This document shows positions 34,823 to 44,178 of a stretch of DNA of 64,000 bases, piece after piece. Position 1 is the first letter of the stretch. The number at the start of each line of letters is the position of its first letter. Below the pieces are notes generated by a model. The model saw only the letters and a program-made list of their open reading frames with translations. It searched no databases and was not told the origin of the DNA. Both the position numbers and the translations under genes were made by a program. The stretch spans positions 53,189 through 117,188 of the forward strand of contig CAYRDC010000008.1 in the NCBI GenBank assembly GCA_964422925.1, given 5' to 3'. This stretch comes from CAYRDC01 sp964422925 (GTDB lineage Bacteria; Bacteroidota; Bacteroidia; Chitinophagales; S012-47).

Positions 34823-35988
34823 CCCAGTATAGGGTAGCGCTTGAATGGCCTGGTTTGGTCAAACAGGTATTCGTAGGTGATGTGTGTTTTAACGCGTTCG
34901 CAGCCCAGGTTTTCCGCTATGCGTAGCATTTTAGGGCTGAAATCTCCAATCCAGGAAAGTTCTATCCAGTCCCAGCGTTTTTGAGGCACAATCTTGTTAT
35001 GGGCCGCCATAATCATGGCGCCTTCCACTCCAATGCCTTGAAAGTCAGGCACAATGCCAAACAGTACACCATAAAGTTTTCTGACTTTTTTACGCAATTT
35101 CAGCCAGGTAAATTTTAGTTTCCCGAGCCAATCCAGCTTTCCATTGACATGTTTAAAGTACTGGTTCAGGTCCGGAAGCGCCAGAAAAACGACTATGGGG
35201 CGCTCATCATAATATCCAACCCAGATTAAATCCGGCACCAAGATGTTTTTTAGCTTGCGAAACATGCTGAATGCCTGCTCGCGCGACATTTCCTTAAAGC
35301 CTCCGTGTTTTTTTGCCCAGGCTTCATTATAGACGGTCCTGTAATCTTCGATAAATTGATCTCGGTCGCGGCCCGGGAAATATTCAAACCGGTAATGTTT
35401 GTCCTGCATAATCTTTTCAGCCCGCTCATAATATTTTTTAGGGCGCGGGGCATTCACGTCCAGTCCGTAACTAAATTGCCGGTAGTACAGCTTAAAACCA
35501 TAATTTTCGAACAGGTCTTTGTAATAAGGGGGGTTGTAGTTCATTCCGTAAAGAGGTTCCCGGTCAAACCCCTCGACCAGGCAACCCCACCAAAAATTCC
35601 GCTCCCCGAAATTAATCGGGCCATCCATGGCTTCCATGCCTTTTTCCTGCAGCCAGGCTTTGCAGGTATTGAACAATAGATTGGCAGCCTTCTGGTCATT
35701 GATGCATTCGAATAAACCCATCCCCCCGGTCGGATAGTCGTTGGCATTGATCATGGTTGGGTTTACAAAAGCCATGACCCGGCCGATCAGTTTTCCGCGA
35801 TTGTCCTTCAACACCCAGCGGGCCACCTTGCCCCCGTGGTGAAACAGTTTATTCTTATGACGATCAAATACATGCTCTATATCTTTATCCAGGGGGCGGA
35901 TCCAGTATGGATTATCGCGGTAAAGCTCAATGGCAACGCGTATAAACTCCCAGGCGCATTTGGCATCAGTAACTTCTGATAAGATCAT
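34819..35988 (-). CDS. YghO-like GNAT-fold protein
   Basis: A 389-residue protein of a conserved family related to E. coli YghO and of GNAT-like fold. The N-terminal part has RDNPYWIRPLDKDIEHVF, the middle GPINFGERNFWWGCLVEGFD, and the C-terminal half GIVPDFQGIGVEGAMIMAAH, which looks like an acetyl-CoA-binding turn followed by WIELSWIGDFSPKM. The role is not established. It is convergent with fabG and divergent from atpD. On the minus strand TATTTTG with C lies near 36014-36020, one base short of a perfect -7 box. Confidence 0.75.
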   Translation of the reverse strand: MILSEVTDAKCAWEFIRVAIELYRDNPYWIRPLDKDIEHVFDRHKNKLFHHGGKVARWVLKDNRGKLIGRVMAFVNPTMINANDYPTGGMGLFECINDQKAANLLFNTCKAWLQEKGMEAMDGPINFGERNFWWGCLVEGFDREPLYGMNYNPPYYKDLFENYGFKLYYRQFSYGLDVNAPRPKKYYERAEKIMQDKHYRFEYFPGRDRDQFIEDYRTVYNEAWAKKHGGFKEMSREQAFSMFRKLKNILVPDLIWVGYYDERPIVVFLALPDLNQYFKHVNGKLDWLGKLKFTWLKLRKKVRKLYGVLFGIVPDFQGIGVEGAMIMAAHNKIVPQKRWDWIELSWIGDFSPKMLRIAENLGCERVKTHITYEYLFDQTRPFKRYPILG

Positions 35989-36094
35989 CTCGGATTTTTT
36001 CCCTCTCTCAAAAAGCTTGCAAAATAGAAAAAAATAGACATCCCATAAAAATCCTTTTACCAGGCTTGTGTATCAATATTTATAGGCTTTGAAA

Positions 36095-36125
36095 TTTGAT
36101 AATTAAAACCCTTAGCCTAACTTTG
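36095..36125 (+). promoter_or_regulatory. atpDC promoter
   Basis: TTTG at 36095-36098, a 19-nt spacer and TAACTTTG at 36118-36125: a full match to the Bacteroidota consensus. The bases TAACTTTGCCGCGA are shared with the carA promoter. The start would lie near 36132, with a leader of about 35 nt. Confidence 0.8.
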
Positions 36126-36167
36126 CCGCGACTTTCAGAATACGCTGTTTAAACAACCTATTCAGTT

Positions 36168-37679
36168 ATGCCAAATACAGGAAAAATCAAGCAAATTATC
36201 GGGGCGGTGGTGGACGTTTCCTTTGAAGGAGAAAACGTTGAATTACCCAGGATTTACAACGCGTTGGAAGTAACCCGCGAAAACGGAGAAAAACTGGTGC
36301 TCGAATGCCAGCAGCACCTTGGTGAAGACAGCGTACGTACCATTGCCATGGACGGAACAGAAGGCCTGATGCGTGGAATGGAAGTCGTTGATACCGGGAA
36401 GCCCATTGCCATGCCGGTAGGTGAAGAAATCAAGGGCCGGCTGTTCAATGTAATAGGCCAGGCAATTGACGGTATCGGTGAAGTAAAGACTGAGCATAGC
36501 TATCAGATTCACCGGGAGCCACCTGATTTTGAAGATCTTGCTACCGATGAAGAAGTCCTGTATACCGGTATTAAAGTCATCGACCTTCTAGAGCCTTATG
36601 CCAAAGGCGGAAAGATCGGCCTGTTTGGCGGGGCCGGAGTAGGAAAGACTGTACTGATCATGGAGCTGATCAACAACATTGCCAAAGGATACAGCGGAAT
36701 GTCGGTATTTGCCGGTGTGGGTGAACGGACCCGTGAAGGCAATGACCTGCTCCGTGAAATGATCGAATCAAATGTTATCAAGTATGGCAGTGAATTCAAG
36801 GAAGATATGGAAAAGGGAGGCTGGGACCTCTCCAAAGTTGACCGGGAAGAGCTGGCCAAATCGCAGGCTACCCTGGTATTTGGGCAGATGAACGAGCCTC
36901 CGGGCGCTCGCGCCAGAGTGGCCTTGTCAGGCCTTACCGTGGCAGAATATTTCCGGGATGGTGATCCCAATGAGCCCAAAGGCCGCGATATCCTGTTCTT
37001 TATTGATAATATCTTCCGTTTTACACAGGCAGGATCCGAAGTATCAGCACTGCTGGGTCGGATGCCCTCGGCTGTAGGGTACCAACCTACATTGGCCACG
37101 GAAATGGGGCTGATGCAGGAACGGATCACCTCTACCAAGAGAGGGTCCATCACTTCTGTTCAGGCGGTTTACGTACCGGCTGACGACCTTACCGACCCGG
37201 CACCGGCAACCACCTTCTCCCACCTGGACGCCACTACCGTGCTGAGCCGTAAAATTGCTGAACTGGGCATCTATCCGGCCGTTGACCCACTGGATTCCAC
37301 CTCCCGTATCCTCACGCGCGATATCCTGGGAGCTGACCATTATGATACCGCTCAGCGGGTTATTCAAATCCTGCAGCGTTACAAAGAGCTCCAGGATATT
37401 ATTGCCATCCTGGGTATGGATGAACTTTCTGAAGATGATAAACTCATTGTTCACCGGGCGCGCAGGGTACAGCGGTTCCTTTCACAACCTTTCCATGTGG
37501 CCGAAGCCTTTACCGGGCGGCCGGGTGTTATGGTGCCCATTGAGGAAACCATACGCGGCTTCCGCATGATTATGGACGGGGAGGTGGATGAATATCCCGA
37601 AGCTGCCTTCAACCTGGTCGGCACCATTGACGAAGCCATCGAAAAGGGAAAGAAACTACTGGCTGAAGCCGCCAAATAA
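36168..37679 (+). CDS. atpD: ATP synthase F1 beta subunit
   Basis: The catalytic subunit of F1. The 503 residues have Walker A GLFGGAGVGKTVL, the catalytic glutamate in GVGERTREGND, and Walker B in RDILFFIDNIFRFTQAGSEV. The conserved VPADDLTDPAPATTFSHLDA and the DELSEEDKL-like DELSEDDKLIVHRAR near the C-terminus (DELSED region that meets epsilon) are present. Only atpD and atpC occur here; the remaining subunits must lie elsewhere, a known split in Bacteroidota. Confidence 0.98.
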   Translation: MPNTGKIKQIIGAVVDVSFEGENVELPRIYNALEVTRENGEKLVLECQQHLGEDSVRTIAMDGTEGLMRGMEVVDTGKPIAMPVGEEIKGRLFNVIGQAIDGIGEVKTEHSYQIHREPPDFEDLATDEEVLYTGIKVIDLLEPYAKGGKIGLFGGAGVGKTVLIMELINNIAKGYSGMSVFAGVGERTREGNDLLREMIESNVIKYGSEFKEDMEKGGWDLSKVDREELAKSQATLVFGQMNEPPGARARVALSGLTVAEYFRDGDPNEPKGRDILFFIDNIFRFTQAGSEVSALLGRMPSAVGYQPTLATEMGLMQERITSTKRGSITSVQAVYVPADDLTDPAPATTFSHLDATTVLSRKIAELGIYPAVDPLDSTSRILTRDILGADHYDTAQRVIQILQRYKELQDIIAILGMDELSEDDKLIVHRARRVQRFLSQPFHVAEAFTGRPGVMVPIEETIRGFRMIMDGEVDEYPEAAFNLVGTIDEAIEKGKKLLAEAAK

Positions 37680-37686
37680 GTGCAAT

Positions 37687-37944
37687 ATGTATCTGGAAAT
37701 TCTTACACCGGACCAGGATGTCTTCAAGGGCGAAGCTGATTTGATTCAGCTCCCGGGGAGTCCTGAAAAGGGAACTTTTGAAATCCTGAACAACCATGCT
37801 CCCCTGGTATCTTCCTTAGTGCCGGGCACAGTCAGGGTCAAAACCGGTGACCAAGAACATATTTTCCGGATCAAAGGCGGTTTTGTCGAAGTGGTGAACA
37901 ATAAGGTGGCGGTTTTGGTGGAAGGTTTGCAGGAAGAAAATTAA
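37687..37944 (+). CDS. atpC: ATP synthase F1 epsilon subunit, short form
   Basis: An 85-residue protein with only the N-terminal beta-sandwich: MYLEILTPDQDVFKGEADLI, GTFEILNNHAPLVSSLVPGT and VRVKTGDQEHIFRIKGGFVE. The C-terminal two-helix domain of about 50 residues, which inhibits the enzyme in E. coli, is absent; this short form is common in the phylum. A longer frame from 37588 overlaps atpD and is unlikely. The start lies 7 nt after the atpD stop. Confidence 0.95.
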   Translation: MYLEILTPDQDVFKGEADLIQLPGSPEKGTFEILNNHAPLVSSLVPGTVRVKTGDQEHIFRIKGGFVEVVNNKVAVLVEGLQEEN

Positions 37945-37965
37945 TACCCGATTTCTTAATTCCTC

Positions 37966-37993
37966 AGGGCCTTTTTCCAGGGCCCTTTTTTTT
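37966..37993 (+). terminator. atpDC terminator
   Basis: AGGGCC at 37966-37971 pairs with GGCCCT at 37981-37986, followed by a run of T to 37993. A clean rho-independent terminator 22 nt after the atpC stop. Confidence 0.8.
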
Positions 37994-38014
37994 GCCTGAA
38001 AAGGATATAAAGAA

Positions 38015-38040
38015 AAAGGCGGGCTTTTGGGCCCGCCTTT
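38015..38040. terminator. Second hairpin, likely bidirectional terminator
   Basis: AAAGGCGGGC at 38015-38024 pairs with GCCCGCCTTT at 38031-38040, a 10-bp stem with a 6-nt loop. On the minus strand it is followed by TTTTTCTTT, so it may also end the convergent lipoprotein transcript. Confidence 0.75.
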
Positions 38041-38048
38041 CGGAACTT

Positions 38049-38099
38049 GATACTGACCATGAGATCTTTTGTGGCATTATGTGAGAGGGTGTCAGTATC
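38049..38099. repeat. Inverted repeat GATACTGAC / GTCAGTATC
   Basis: Nine bases at 38049-38057 are perfectly complementary to 38091-38099, with 33 nt between. It lies in gene-free DNA just past the atpC terminators. It could be a hairpin in the lipoprotein 3' region or a protein-binding site. Confidence 0.4.
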
Positions 38100-38292
38100 G
38101 GTGTTGTTGCTTCTTATTGATTCTTAGACGATTTTGCTTTAATTAGGTTACATTTTAAACCCCAAAATCGTTTCAAATATTGTTGACAACCAAATTTTTT
38201 TTAGATTTCTTAACAAAAAATGTGCCGTATAATAAGAAAAGCTGCCTGAAAAGCTGCTTTTTCCTGAAATACGGGTAAAGCAAATTGTTTTT

Positions 38293-39489
38293 TTAACTCT
38301 CCAGAACGTCCAGATTTTTCTGCACACTATGTTGAATAATCGACTGCAGCCTGCGGGCTCCGTCCATAATCATTTCATAATCGGCAGGGAAGGGCAGGGG
38401 GTTGTTCTGCAATAATTTGAGGGTTTCATTATCCAGGGCCTTTTTGTTGCCCTGGGCTGAGGCAGAGTAATGGTCAAACCCCGCGTTAATGTCAAAAGGT
38501 TCACTGTGCACAATTTTATTATCCCATAACCGTACATATTCAATATGCCCTTTCAGGGTGGCCGCTTTCATCTGATGGGTTTCTATGACATGACAGGTTA
38601 CTACTTTTTTAACCGGGATCTTGATTTTCTTGCCCAGGCTGTCCAAAACATAATTGCCTTTTTCATCTTTTTGGTATTCATAATGGTCGATGATTTCCTT
38701 GCTTTGATCATATTCTTTTTCCCGCACCTGTTCAGGACCTACGTCCACAAAGTTCAGGTTAATCCTTACCACGTAGTCATAATCATCCAACTCCGGGAAA
38801 TTGGCAAAGCGGAACCATTTACCTTCAATACCTGCCAGGTTGGTTTTATAGATTTCTTCGGCAAATTCCTTGGGGATCAGATTAGGAGAACTGTTTTTCA
38901 CGGTAAGCTTTACCCAATTAACGCCCATGTTAAATGCCCGGTCGAGCTGCTGGTCGATATCGCGGTAGTTCGGGAAGATATTTTTTGCTTCCATTAATTC
39001 ATCGTACGCCTGCCGGGCGCTGTATTTATCGTTTTTATCAAGCAATTGCATAGCATGGCTGTACAGGTAACCGGCCGCTTCTTTTTTCCAGGCAATGATT
39101 TCATTATCCACATTGACGAATTCAAAGTGGATTTCTTCATCGCCTGCATAAAGGGGTAACAGAGGCCGGATCATTTCCTGGCGCTCTTTAATGGAAGCAT
39201 ACAGGTTGTATATTTCCAATGAATTATCCGGGTTGCCCTCTTTTTTCAGGAAACTGATACGGTCCATGTCGCGTTGCAAGGCTTTTTCGTAAGCTTCTTT
39301 CAAAAACAGGATTTGCTTTTCCTTATTCTTGTTTTTGCGTAATTTTTTAACACTGCGGTTTATGGCATCATCGTAATGGCCTGAATTGATTAATTTTTGC
39401 GTGCTGGTGCATGCGGTCACGCCCCCAACGAGAAGAAAAATCAGGAAGATGTTGAATAGCCTATCCGGGGTAAAAATTTTGGTTCTCAT
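38293..39489 (-). CDS. Lipoprotein of unknown function
   Basis: A 398-residue outer or periplasmic lipoprotein. The signal has RLFNIFLIFLLVGGVTAC with the lipid-binding cysteine at about residue 27. The mature protein is charged and begins with a helical stretch containing YDDAINRSVKKLRKNKNKEK, which hints at a TPR-like repeat, and later DKYSARQAYDELMEAKNIFP. The C-terminal half is strand-rich. The ATG at 39489 gives a proper signal peptide; the longer frame to 39648 does not. No known family is recognised. Confidence 0.8.
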   Translation of the reverse strand: MRTKIFTPDRLFNIFLIFLLVGGVTACTSTQKLINSGHYDDAINRSVKKLRKNKNKEKQILFLKEAYEKALQRDMDRISFLKKEGNPDNSLEIYNLYASIKERQEMIRPLLPLYAGDEEIHFEFVNVDNEIIAWKKEAAGYLYSHAMQLLDKNDKYSARQAYDELMEAKNIFPNYRDIDQQLDRAFNMGVNWVKLTVKNSSPNLIPKEFAEEIYKTNLAGIEGKWFRFANFPELDDYDYVVRINLNFVDVGPEQVREKEYDQSKEIIDHYEYQKDEKGNYVLDSLGKKIKIPVKKVVTCHVIETHQMKAATLKGHIEYVRLWDNKIVHSEPFDINAGFDHYSASAQGNKKALDNETLKLLQNNPLPFPADYEMIMDGARRLQSIIQHSVQKNLDVLES

Positions 39490-39635
39490 AAGCTTTGGTT
39501 TTGTAAGCATAAGACTAAAAAGCATGCCAGATTTTATTTGGTAGCAGTAACGGTTAAAAAAGTTTGCGGGTAAAATTCGCCAAATTTTAATTGAATTTTT
39601 ACCAAGTTGTCTTATACTTTTTTGATAACCCCGTA

Positions 39636-39665
39636 TTGAATTATCCAAAACGAATCCTAAATTTG
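39636..39665 (+). promoter_or_regulatory. Promoter of the act-cox operon
   Basis: TTG at 39636-39638, a 19-nt spacer and TAAATTTG at 39658-39665, followed by C. A full match to the phylum consensus. The start would be near 39672, giving a leader of about 45 nt. No other strong promoter was seen until 55118. Confidence 0.8.
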
Positions 39666-39717
39666 CGGCACATTCTTCAATCCGTGGTACGTTTTTACTA
39701 GCCTAATCTGCATAATA

Positions 39718-40983
39718 GTGAAGGGGAAATTTTGCATTCGCAGGGCTATCCTGCTTATAGGTGTCCTACTTTTTGGATTTTCATCCAGCTCTGGACTTAC
39801 TGCCAGCGCACAAAACGGGAAAGATGTATTCAAGCAAAATTGTCGGGCATGCCATGCTTTGGACAAGCGAATGGTTGGCCCTGCTCTGGACGGAGCTTTT
39901 GACCGGGTAATGGAAGCCAAGGGCTTCGATGAAGCGCAAACCACCCAGTGGCTGGTCGATTGGATACGTAATTCACCGGCCGTCATTAACAGTGGCGATG
40001 AATATGCCAATCAGCTCTTCAACGATTACAACAAAGTGCAGATGACTGCCTTTGTTTCGCTAAGCGATGAAGAGATTCTGGCTGTTATTGACTATATCCG
40101 TTTCTGGAATAATCCCAATAAATACCCGCCTGAAGTAGCCCAGGTGCCGGTTACGGAAAAACCTGAAAAAGGCGGTGGGCTTACCCCGAATAAACTGTTG
40201 TTAGTATTCGTAAGCGCCTTGCTGATAATAGCACTTATCCTGGCAAGGCTTACCAATATACTCGGCAGGGTTTCTGCGGCCAGGGAAGGAATGGAGATAC
40301 CTGCTACTGTACCGTTCTGGAAGAGAAGAAAATTCCAGGCTTTTCTGATCATTGTGGCGGTCAGCTTCCTGGGATACAAAACCGTGGACGGTGCGGTAAG
40401 CCTGGGGCGGCAAAGGAATTATGCCCCTGAACAACCTATTGCCTTTTCCCATAAGCTGCATGCCGGCATCAATCAGATTGACTGTAAATATTGCCATGTC
40501 GGGGTGGAGCGGGGAAAACAAGCTACCATTCCTTCCGTGAACATTTGTATGAATTGTCATAAAGCCATTCAGAAAGGGCCTACTGGTGACACGACACAGA
40601 TACAGAAAATTTACCGTGCAGCCGGTTATGATCCCATGACTCAAACCTTTGACCCGGCAAAAGCCCGACCCATTGAATGGATCCGCGTGCATAACCTTCC
40701 GGATCATGTCTATTTTAACCATAAGCAACATGTAGTGGCCGGGAAACTGCAGTGCCAAACCTGCCATGGGCCCGTGCAGGAAATGGATGTGTTGAAACAA
40801 TTTGCTTCACTGTCCATGGGCTGGTGCCTGAACTGTCACAGAAAACAGGATGTACAGTTCAATCAGGGAGATTATTATAAAACCTATTATCCGGAATACC
40901 ACCAGCAACTGCAAAATGGGAAGTTGAAAGGCGTGACTGTAGAGATGATCGGTGGGACGGAATGTCAGAAATGTCATTACTAA
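39718..40983 (+). CDS. actA: Alternative complex III subunit ActA, multihaem cytochrome c
   Basis: A 421-residue c-type cytochrome that takes electrons within the quinol-oxidising alternative complex III. There are six CxxCH motifs: CRACH 42-46, CKYCH 256-260, CMNCH 277-281, CQTCH 346-350, CLNCH 370-374 and CQKCH 416-420. The first lies in a monohaem domain after a signal segment. Two helices (about 160-182 and 200-222) come before the five-haem part. The start is GTG (39718); no ATG fits. It heads the operon, 53 nt after the promoter. Confidence 0.93.
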   Translation: MKGKFCIRRAILLIGVLLFGFSSSSGLTASAQNGKDVFKQNCRACHALDKRMVGPALDGAFDRVMEAKGFDEAQTTQWLVDWIRNSPAVINSGDEYANQLFNDYNKVQMTAFVSLSDEEILAVIDYIRFWNNPNKYPPEVAQVPVTEKPEKGGGLTPNKLLLVFVSALLIIALILARLTNILGRVSAAREGMEIPATVPFWKRRKFQAFLIIVAVSFLGYKTVDGAVSLGRQRNYAPEQPIAFSHKLHAGINQIDCKYCHVGVERGKQATIPSVNICMNCHKAIQKGPTGDTTQIQKIYRAAGYDPMTQTFDPAKARPIEWIRVHNLPDHVYFNHKQHVVAGKLQCQTCHGPVQEMDVLKQFASLSMGWCLNCHRKQDVQFNQGDYYKTYYPEYHQQLQNGKLKGVTVEMIGGTECQKCHY

Positions 40984-41023
40984 AACGGGAATTCCAGATT
41001 CCGAATTATTAAAAGAAACCTGG

Positions 41024-44000
41024 ATGAAAAACAAGCGTTACTGGCAAAGTATTGAAGAAAAAGAGGGAAACCCTGAAATCCTTGAATCTATGCAAAATGA
41101 GTTCAGGGAAGAACTCCCCCTTTTGGATATCCTCAATGAAAAAGCCGGCAAAACAATAACCAGCCGGAGAGATTTCCTGAAAGTTCTAGGATTCAGCGTA
41201 TCGGCTGCTGCCCTGGCTGCCAGCTGTGAAATGCCGGTCAGAAAATCCATCCCCTACGTTAATAAACCGGAAGAGCTGACCCCCGGAGTGGCGCTGTATT
41301 ATGCCTCCACCTTCGCGGACGGGGACGACTATTGCAGCATACTGGTTAAGACCAGAGACGGCCGTCCCATCAAGATTGAAAGCAATGAATTGTCGTCTCT
41401 TACCGGAGCGGGAACCCATGCCCGGGTCCAGGGTTCCATCCTGAGCCTCTACGATAATTCCCGTATCCGGGAACCGGAAATTGACGGACAAAAAGTAAGC
41501 TGGACTGATTTGGATCAGCGGGTAAGACAGGCGTTATCGGAAACCACTGCCAGCGGTAAACTGGTGGTGCTGCTTACCTCGAGCATAATCAGCCCGTCCA
41601 CCCGGCAGCTGATTGAAGATTTCAAGGCAAAATATCCCGGCACAGTTTGGGTGCCTTACAATGCCGTGTCTTACACCGGCATGCTGGAAGCCCATCAGAA
41701 GGTTTTTGGGGTTCGCGCCATACCCTCGCACGATTTCAGCCGGGCCAATGTAATTGCCTCCTTTGGAGTTGATTTCCTGGGCACATGGCTGGCCCCTACA
41801 CTGTTTGCGCAACAATATGCTGCCAGGCGTCAGCCCGGGGAAAATATGTCGCGGCATTTCCAGTTCGAATCTACATTAACAATCAGTGGCAGCAATGCAG
41901 ATGTCCGGGTGCCCATGAAACCCTCCCAGGTAAACCTGGCCCTTGGCTATCTCTACAATTTGCTGGTAGGCAGGGTCGGGATGAGCGCAGTTCCGGCAGG
42001 AAATGATATTCCCGGAAAAGAAACCATTGAAAAACTGGCCGGGGAGCTCTGGGATAACCGGGGCGCATCGCTGGTTGTTGCCGGCAGCAACGATCCGGAA
42101 GTGCAGCAAACCGTGGCGGCTATCAATAACATGCTGGGCAATTACGGCCAAACCCTTGACCTGTTGAAACCGCTGCAGGTTAAACAGGGAAATGGCCGGG
42201 AAGTGGTTAATATCCTGGGTGAAATGGAATCAGGCAATGTCGGAACCGTGATAGCCTGGAATTGCAATCCCGCCTATGACCTTCCGGCTGCAAGCCGGTT
42301 CGCGGAAGCGGCAAAGGCTACCGGGAATTTTATTGCCATAAGCACCCTGCAAAACGAAACAACCCGGGCCGCCAATATAATTGCTCCCGAGCACCATTAT
42401 CTCGAATCATGGGGCGATGCGGAACCGGTATCGGGTCATTATTCCATAATGCAACCGACCATCCGCAACCTGTTCAACACCCGGCAGGGCCAGGACAGCC
42501 TGCTGGCATGGATGGCCGATGACACAGGGAGCAGTTCCGCCTCTGACAGCACGGCCACCGCAGAAACAGTAGTCAATCTGCCTGCCACCTATTATGAATA
42601 CCTGAAGCAATGGTGGAAAGAAAACCAGTTCCCCAGGCAGCAGCAATATCTCACTTTCCAGGTATTTTGGGATAAAACCGTTCATGACGGGGTGTTTGAT
42701 GTGGAAAGCGGAAACAGCGAATCCCTGCCAGCGGCAAACGAAGTTTCAGACGCAGTAGTCGCAATGGTCAAGCGATATGGCTCCTGGAGCGGCCTTGAAC
42801 TGAACCTTTATGAAAAAGTAGCCATCGGTAATGGGCGTTACAGCGATAATCCCTGGCTGATGGAGATGCCGGATCCCATTACACGGACCGTTTGGGATAA
42901 TTACATCCTGGTCAGCCCGGCCGATGCGGAAGAAAATAACTGGAAAGACGAAGATGTTCTTCGGCTGAATGCTGGGGAATATACTGTTGAATTACCGGTT
43001 ATTGTCCAGCCCGGGCAGGCGCGTGGTTCAGTGTCTGTTGCTCTCGGTTATGGCCGTGAATTTACGGGCAAGGAACCGGTGAACAATATCGGGGCCAATG
43101 CCTATCCCATGGTTGCCATGGAACAGGGCCATATGATTTATGAGCGGGCAGAAATCACTTTGGAAACAACCGGCAAAACCTATACCCTGGCCCGTACGCA
43201 GACCCACCACGTGCTGAACAGCAAACAACGCCTGGAAGAAAGAACCATCGTCCGGGAAGGCATTCTTGAAAAACAGGAAGAATTGCTGGAATTTATCCGG
43301 GAGCAACGTGCGGAATTCGCAGAATTAAATGCCCAAACCCTCTATCCGGGGTTTGAAGACAAATATAACCAGGGACATCACTGGAAAATGGCCATCGACC
43401 TGAACAGTTGCATTGGTTGCGGAGCCTGTACGGTCGCCTGCCAGGCGGAAAACAATGTACCGGTTGTAGGCAAGGAAGAAGTCAGGCGTGTGCATGAAAT
43501 GACCTGGATCCGGATTGACCGGTATTACACCGGGGAAGACCTGGATAACCCGGATGTGGTGTTCCAGCCGATGATGTGCCAGCATTGCGATAATGCGCCC
43601 TGTGAAAATGTATGCCCGGTAAATGCTACCAACCACAGCTCGGAAGGATTGAACCAAATGGCCTATAACCGCTGCATTGGCACGCGCTACTGCGCTAATA
43701 ACTGTCCCTACAAAGTGAGGCGTTTCAACTGGTTCGATTTTACCGGGGCTGACAGTTTCCCGGCCAACCTGCACGATCCGTTGGATATGACCAATGACCT
43801 GACCCGGATGGTGCTCAACCCGGATGTAACGGTTCGCTCGCGGGGGGTAATGGAAAAATGCAGCATGTGCGTGCAACGTATCCAGGAAGGGAAACTGAAT
43901 GCCAAAGCCGAAAGCAGGCCTGTCAAAGACGGTGAAATCAAAACAGCCTGTATGCAGGCCTGTCCGACCAATGCCATTGTCTTTGGCGATATAAACGACA

Positions 44001-44152
44001 AGCAAAGCCGGGTATCGCAACTGCTCGAAGGAGACGGAAGAACCTATTATGTCATCGAGGAAATCAATACGGATCCTTCTGTCGGATACCTGGCGTTGAT
44101 TCGCAACCGGAGTGAAGAAGAAGACCGGGTGCGCAGGGGAAAATTAAGTTAA
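41024..44152 (+). CDS. actB: Alternative complex III subunit ActB
   Basis: The large peripheral subunit, 1042 residues. SRRDFLK at 47-53 is a twin-arginine signal, followed by LAASC, so it may be exported folded and lipidated at C68. The long middle part resembles molybdopterin oxidoreductases but binds no Mo in this family. The C-terminal ferredoxin-like domain has CIGCGACTVACQAEN, CQHCDNAPCENVCPV, CIGTRYCANNCPY and CMQACPTNAIVFGD, enough for several Fe-S clusters. The ATG at 41024 is preferred to the longer frame from 40952, which overlaps actA. Confidence 0.95.
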   Translation: MKNKRYWQSIEEKEGNPEILESMQNEFREELPLLDILNEKAGKTITSRRDFLKVLGFSVSAAALAASCEMPVRKSIPYVNKPEELTPGVALYYASTFADGDDYCSILVKTRDGRPIKIESNELSSLTGAGTHARVQGSILSLYDNSRIREPEIDGQKVSWTDLDQRVRQALSETTASGKLVVLLTSSIISPSTRQLIEDFKAKYPGTVWVPYNAVSYTGMLEAHQKVFGVRAIPSHDFSRANVIASFGVDFLGTWLAPTLFAQQYAARRQPGENMSRHFQFESTLTISGSNADVRVPMKPSQVNLALGYLYNLLVGRVGMSAVPAGNDIPGKETIEKLAGELWDNRGASLVVAGSNDPEVQQTVAAINNMLGNYGQTLDLLKPLQVKQGNGREVVNILGEMESGNVGTVIAWNCNPAYDLPAASRFAEAAKATGNFIAISTLQNETTRAANIIAPEHHYLESWGDAEPVSGHYSIMQPTIRNLFNTRQGQDSLLAWMADDTGSSSASDSTATAETVVNLPATYYEYLKQWWKENQFPRQQQYLTFQVFWDKTVHDGVFDVESGNSESLPAANEVSDAVVAMVKRYGSWSGLELNLYEKVAIGNGRYSDNPWLMEMPDPITRTVWDNYILVSPADAEENNWKDEDVLRLNAGEYTVELPVIVQPGQARGSVSVALGYGREFTGKEPVNNIGANAYPMVAMEQGHMIYERAEITLETTGKTYTLARTQTHHVLNSKQRLEERTIVREGILEKQEELLEFIREQRAEFAELNAQTLYPGFEDKYNQGHHWKMAIDLNSCIGCGACTVACQAENNVPVVGKEEVRRVHEMTWIRIDRYYTGEDLDNPDVVFQPMMCQHCDNAPCENVCPVNATNHSSEGLNQMAYNRCIGTRYCANNCPYKVRRFNWFDFTGADSFPANLHDPLDMTNDLTRMVLNPDVTVRSRGVMEKCSMCVQRIQEGKLNAKAESRPVKDGEIKTACMQACPTNAIVFGDINDKQSRVSQLLEGDGRTYYVIEEINTDPSVGYLALIRNRSEEEDRVRRGKLS

Positions 44153-44178
44153 ACCGAGAACGATAAAAGCAATACAAA

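Larger units (their letters stand above)
37945..38292. other. Spacer between atpC and a convergent lipoprotein gene
   Basis: A gene-free stretch of about 350 nt. It holds two terminator hairpins near the atpC end and an inverted repeat (38049-38057 with 38091-38099), all listed separately, followed by AT-rich sequence. GAAAAGCTGC appears twice near 38237-38261. Confidence 0.8.

Noticed and set aside
38221..38265. Repeat GAAAAGCTGC near the lipoprotein gene end as a terminator
   Set aside because: Only a 6-bp AAAAGC/GCTTTT stem can form and the T run is broken. Noted in the spacer entry only.
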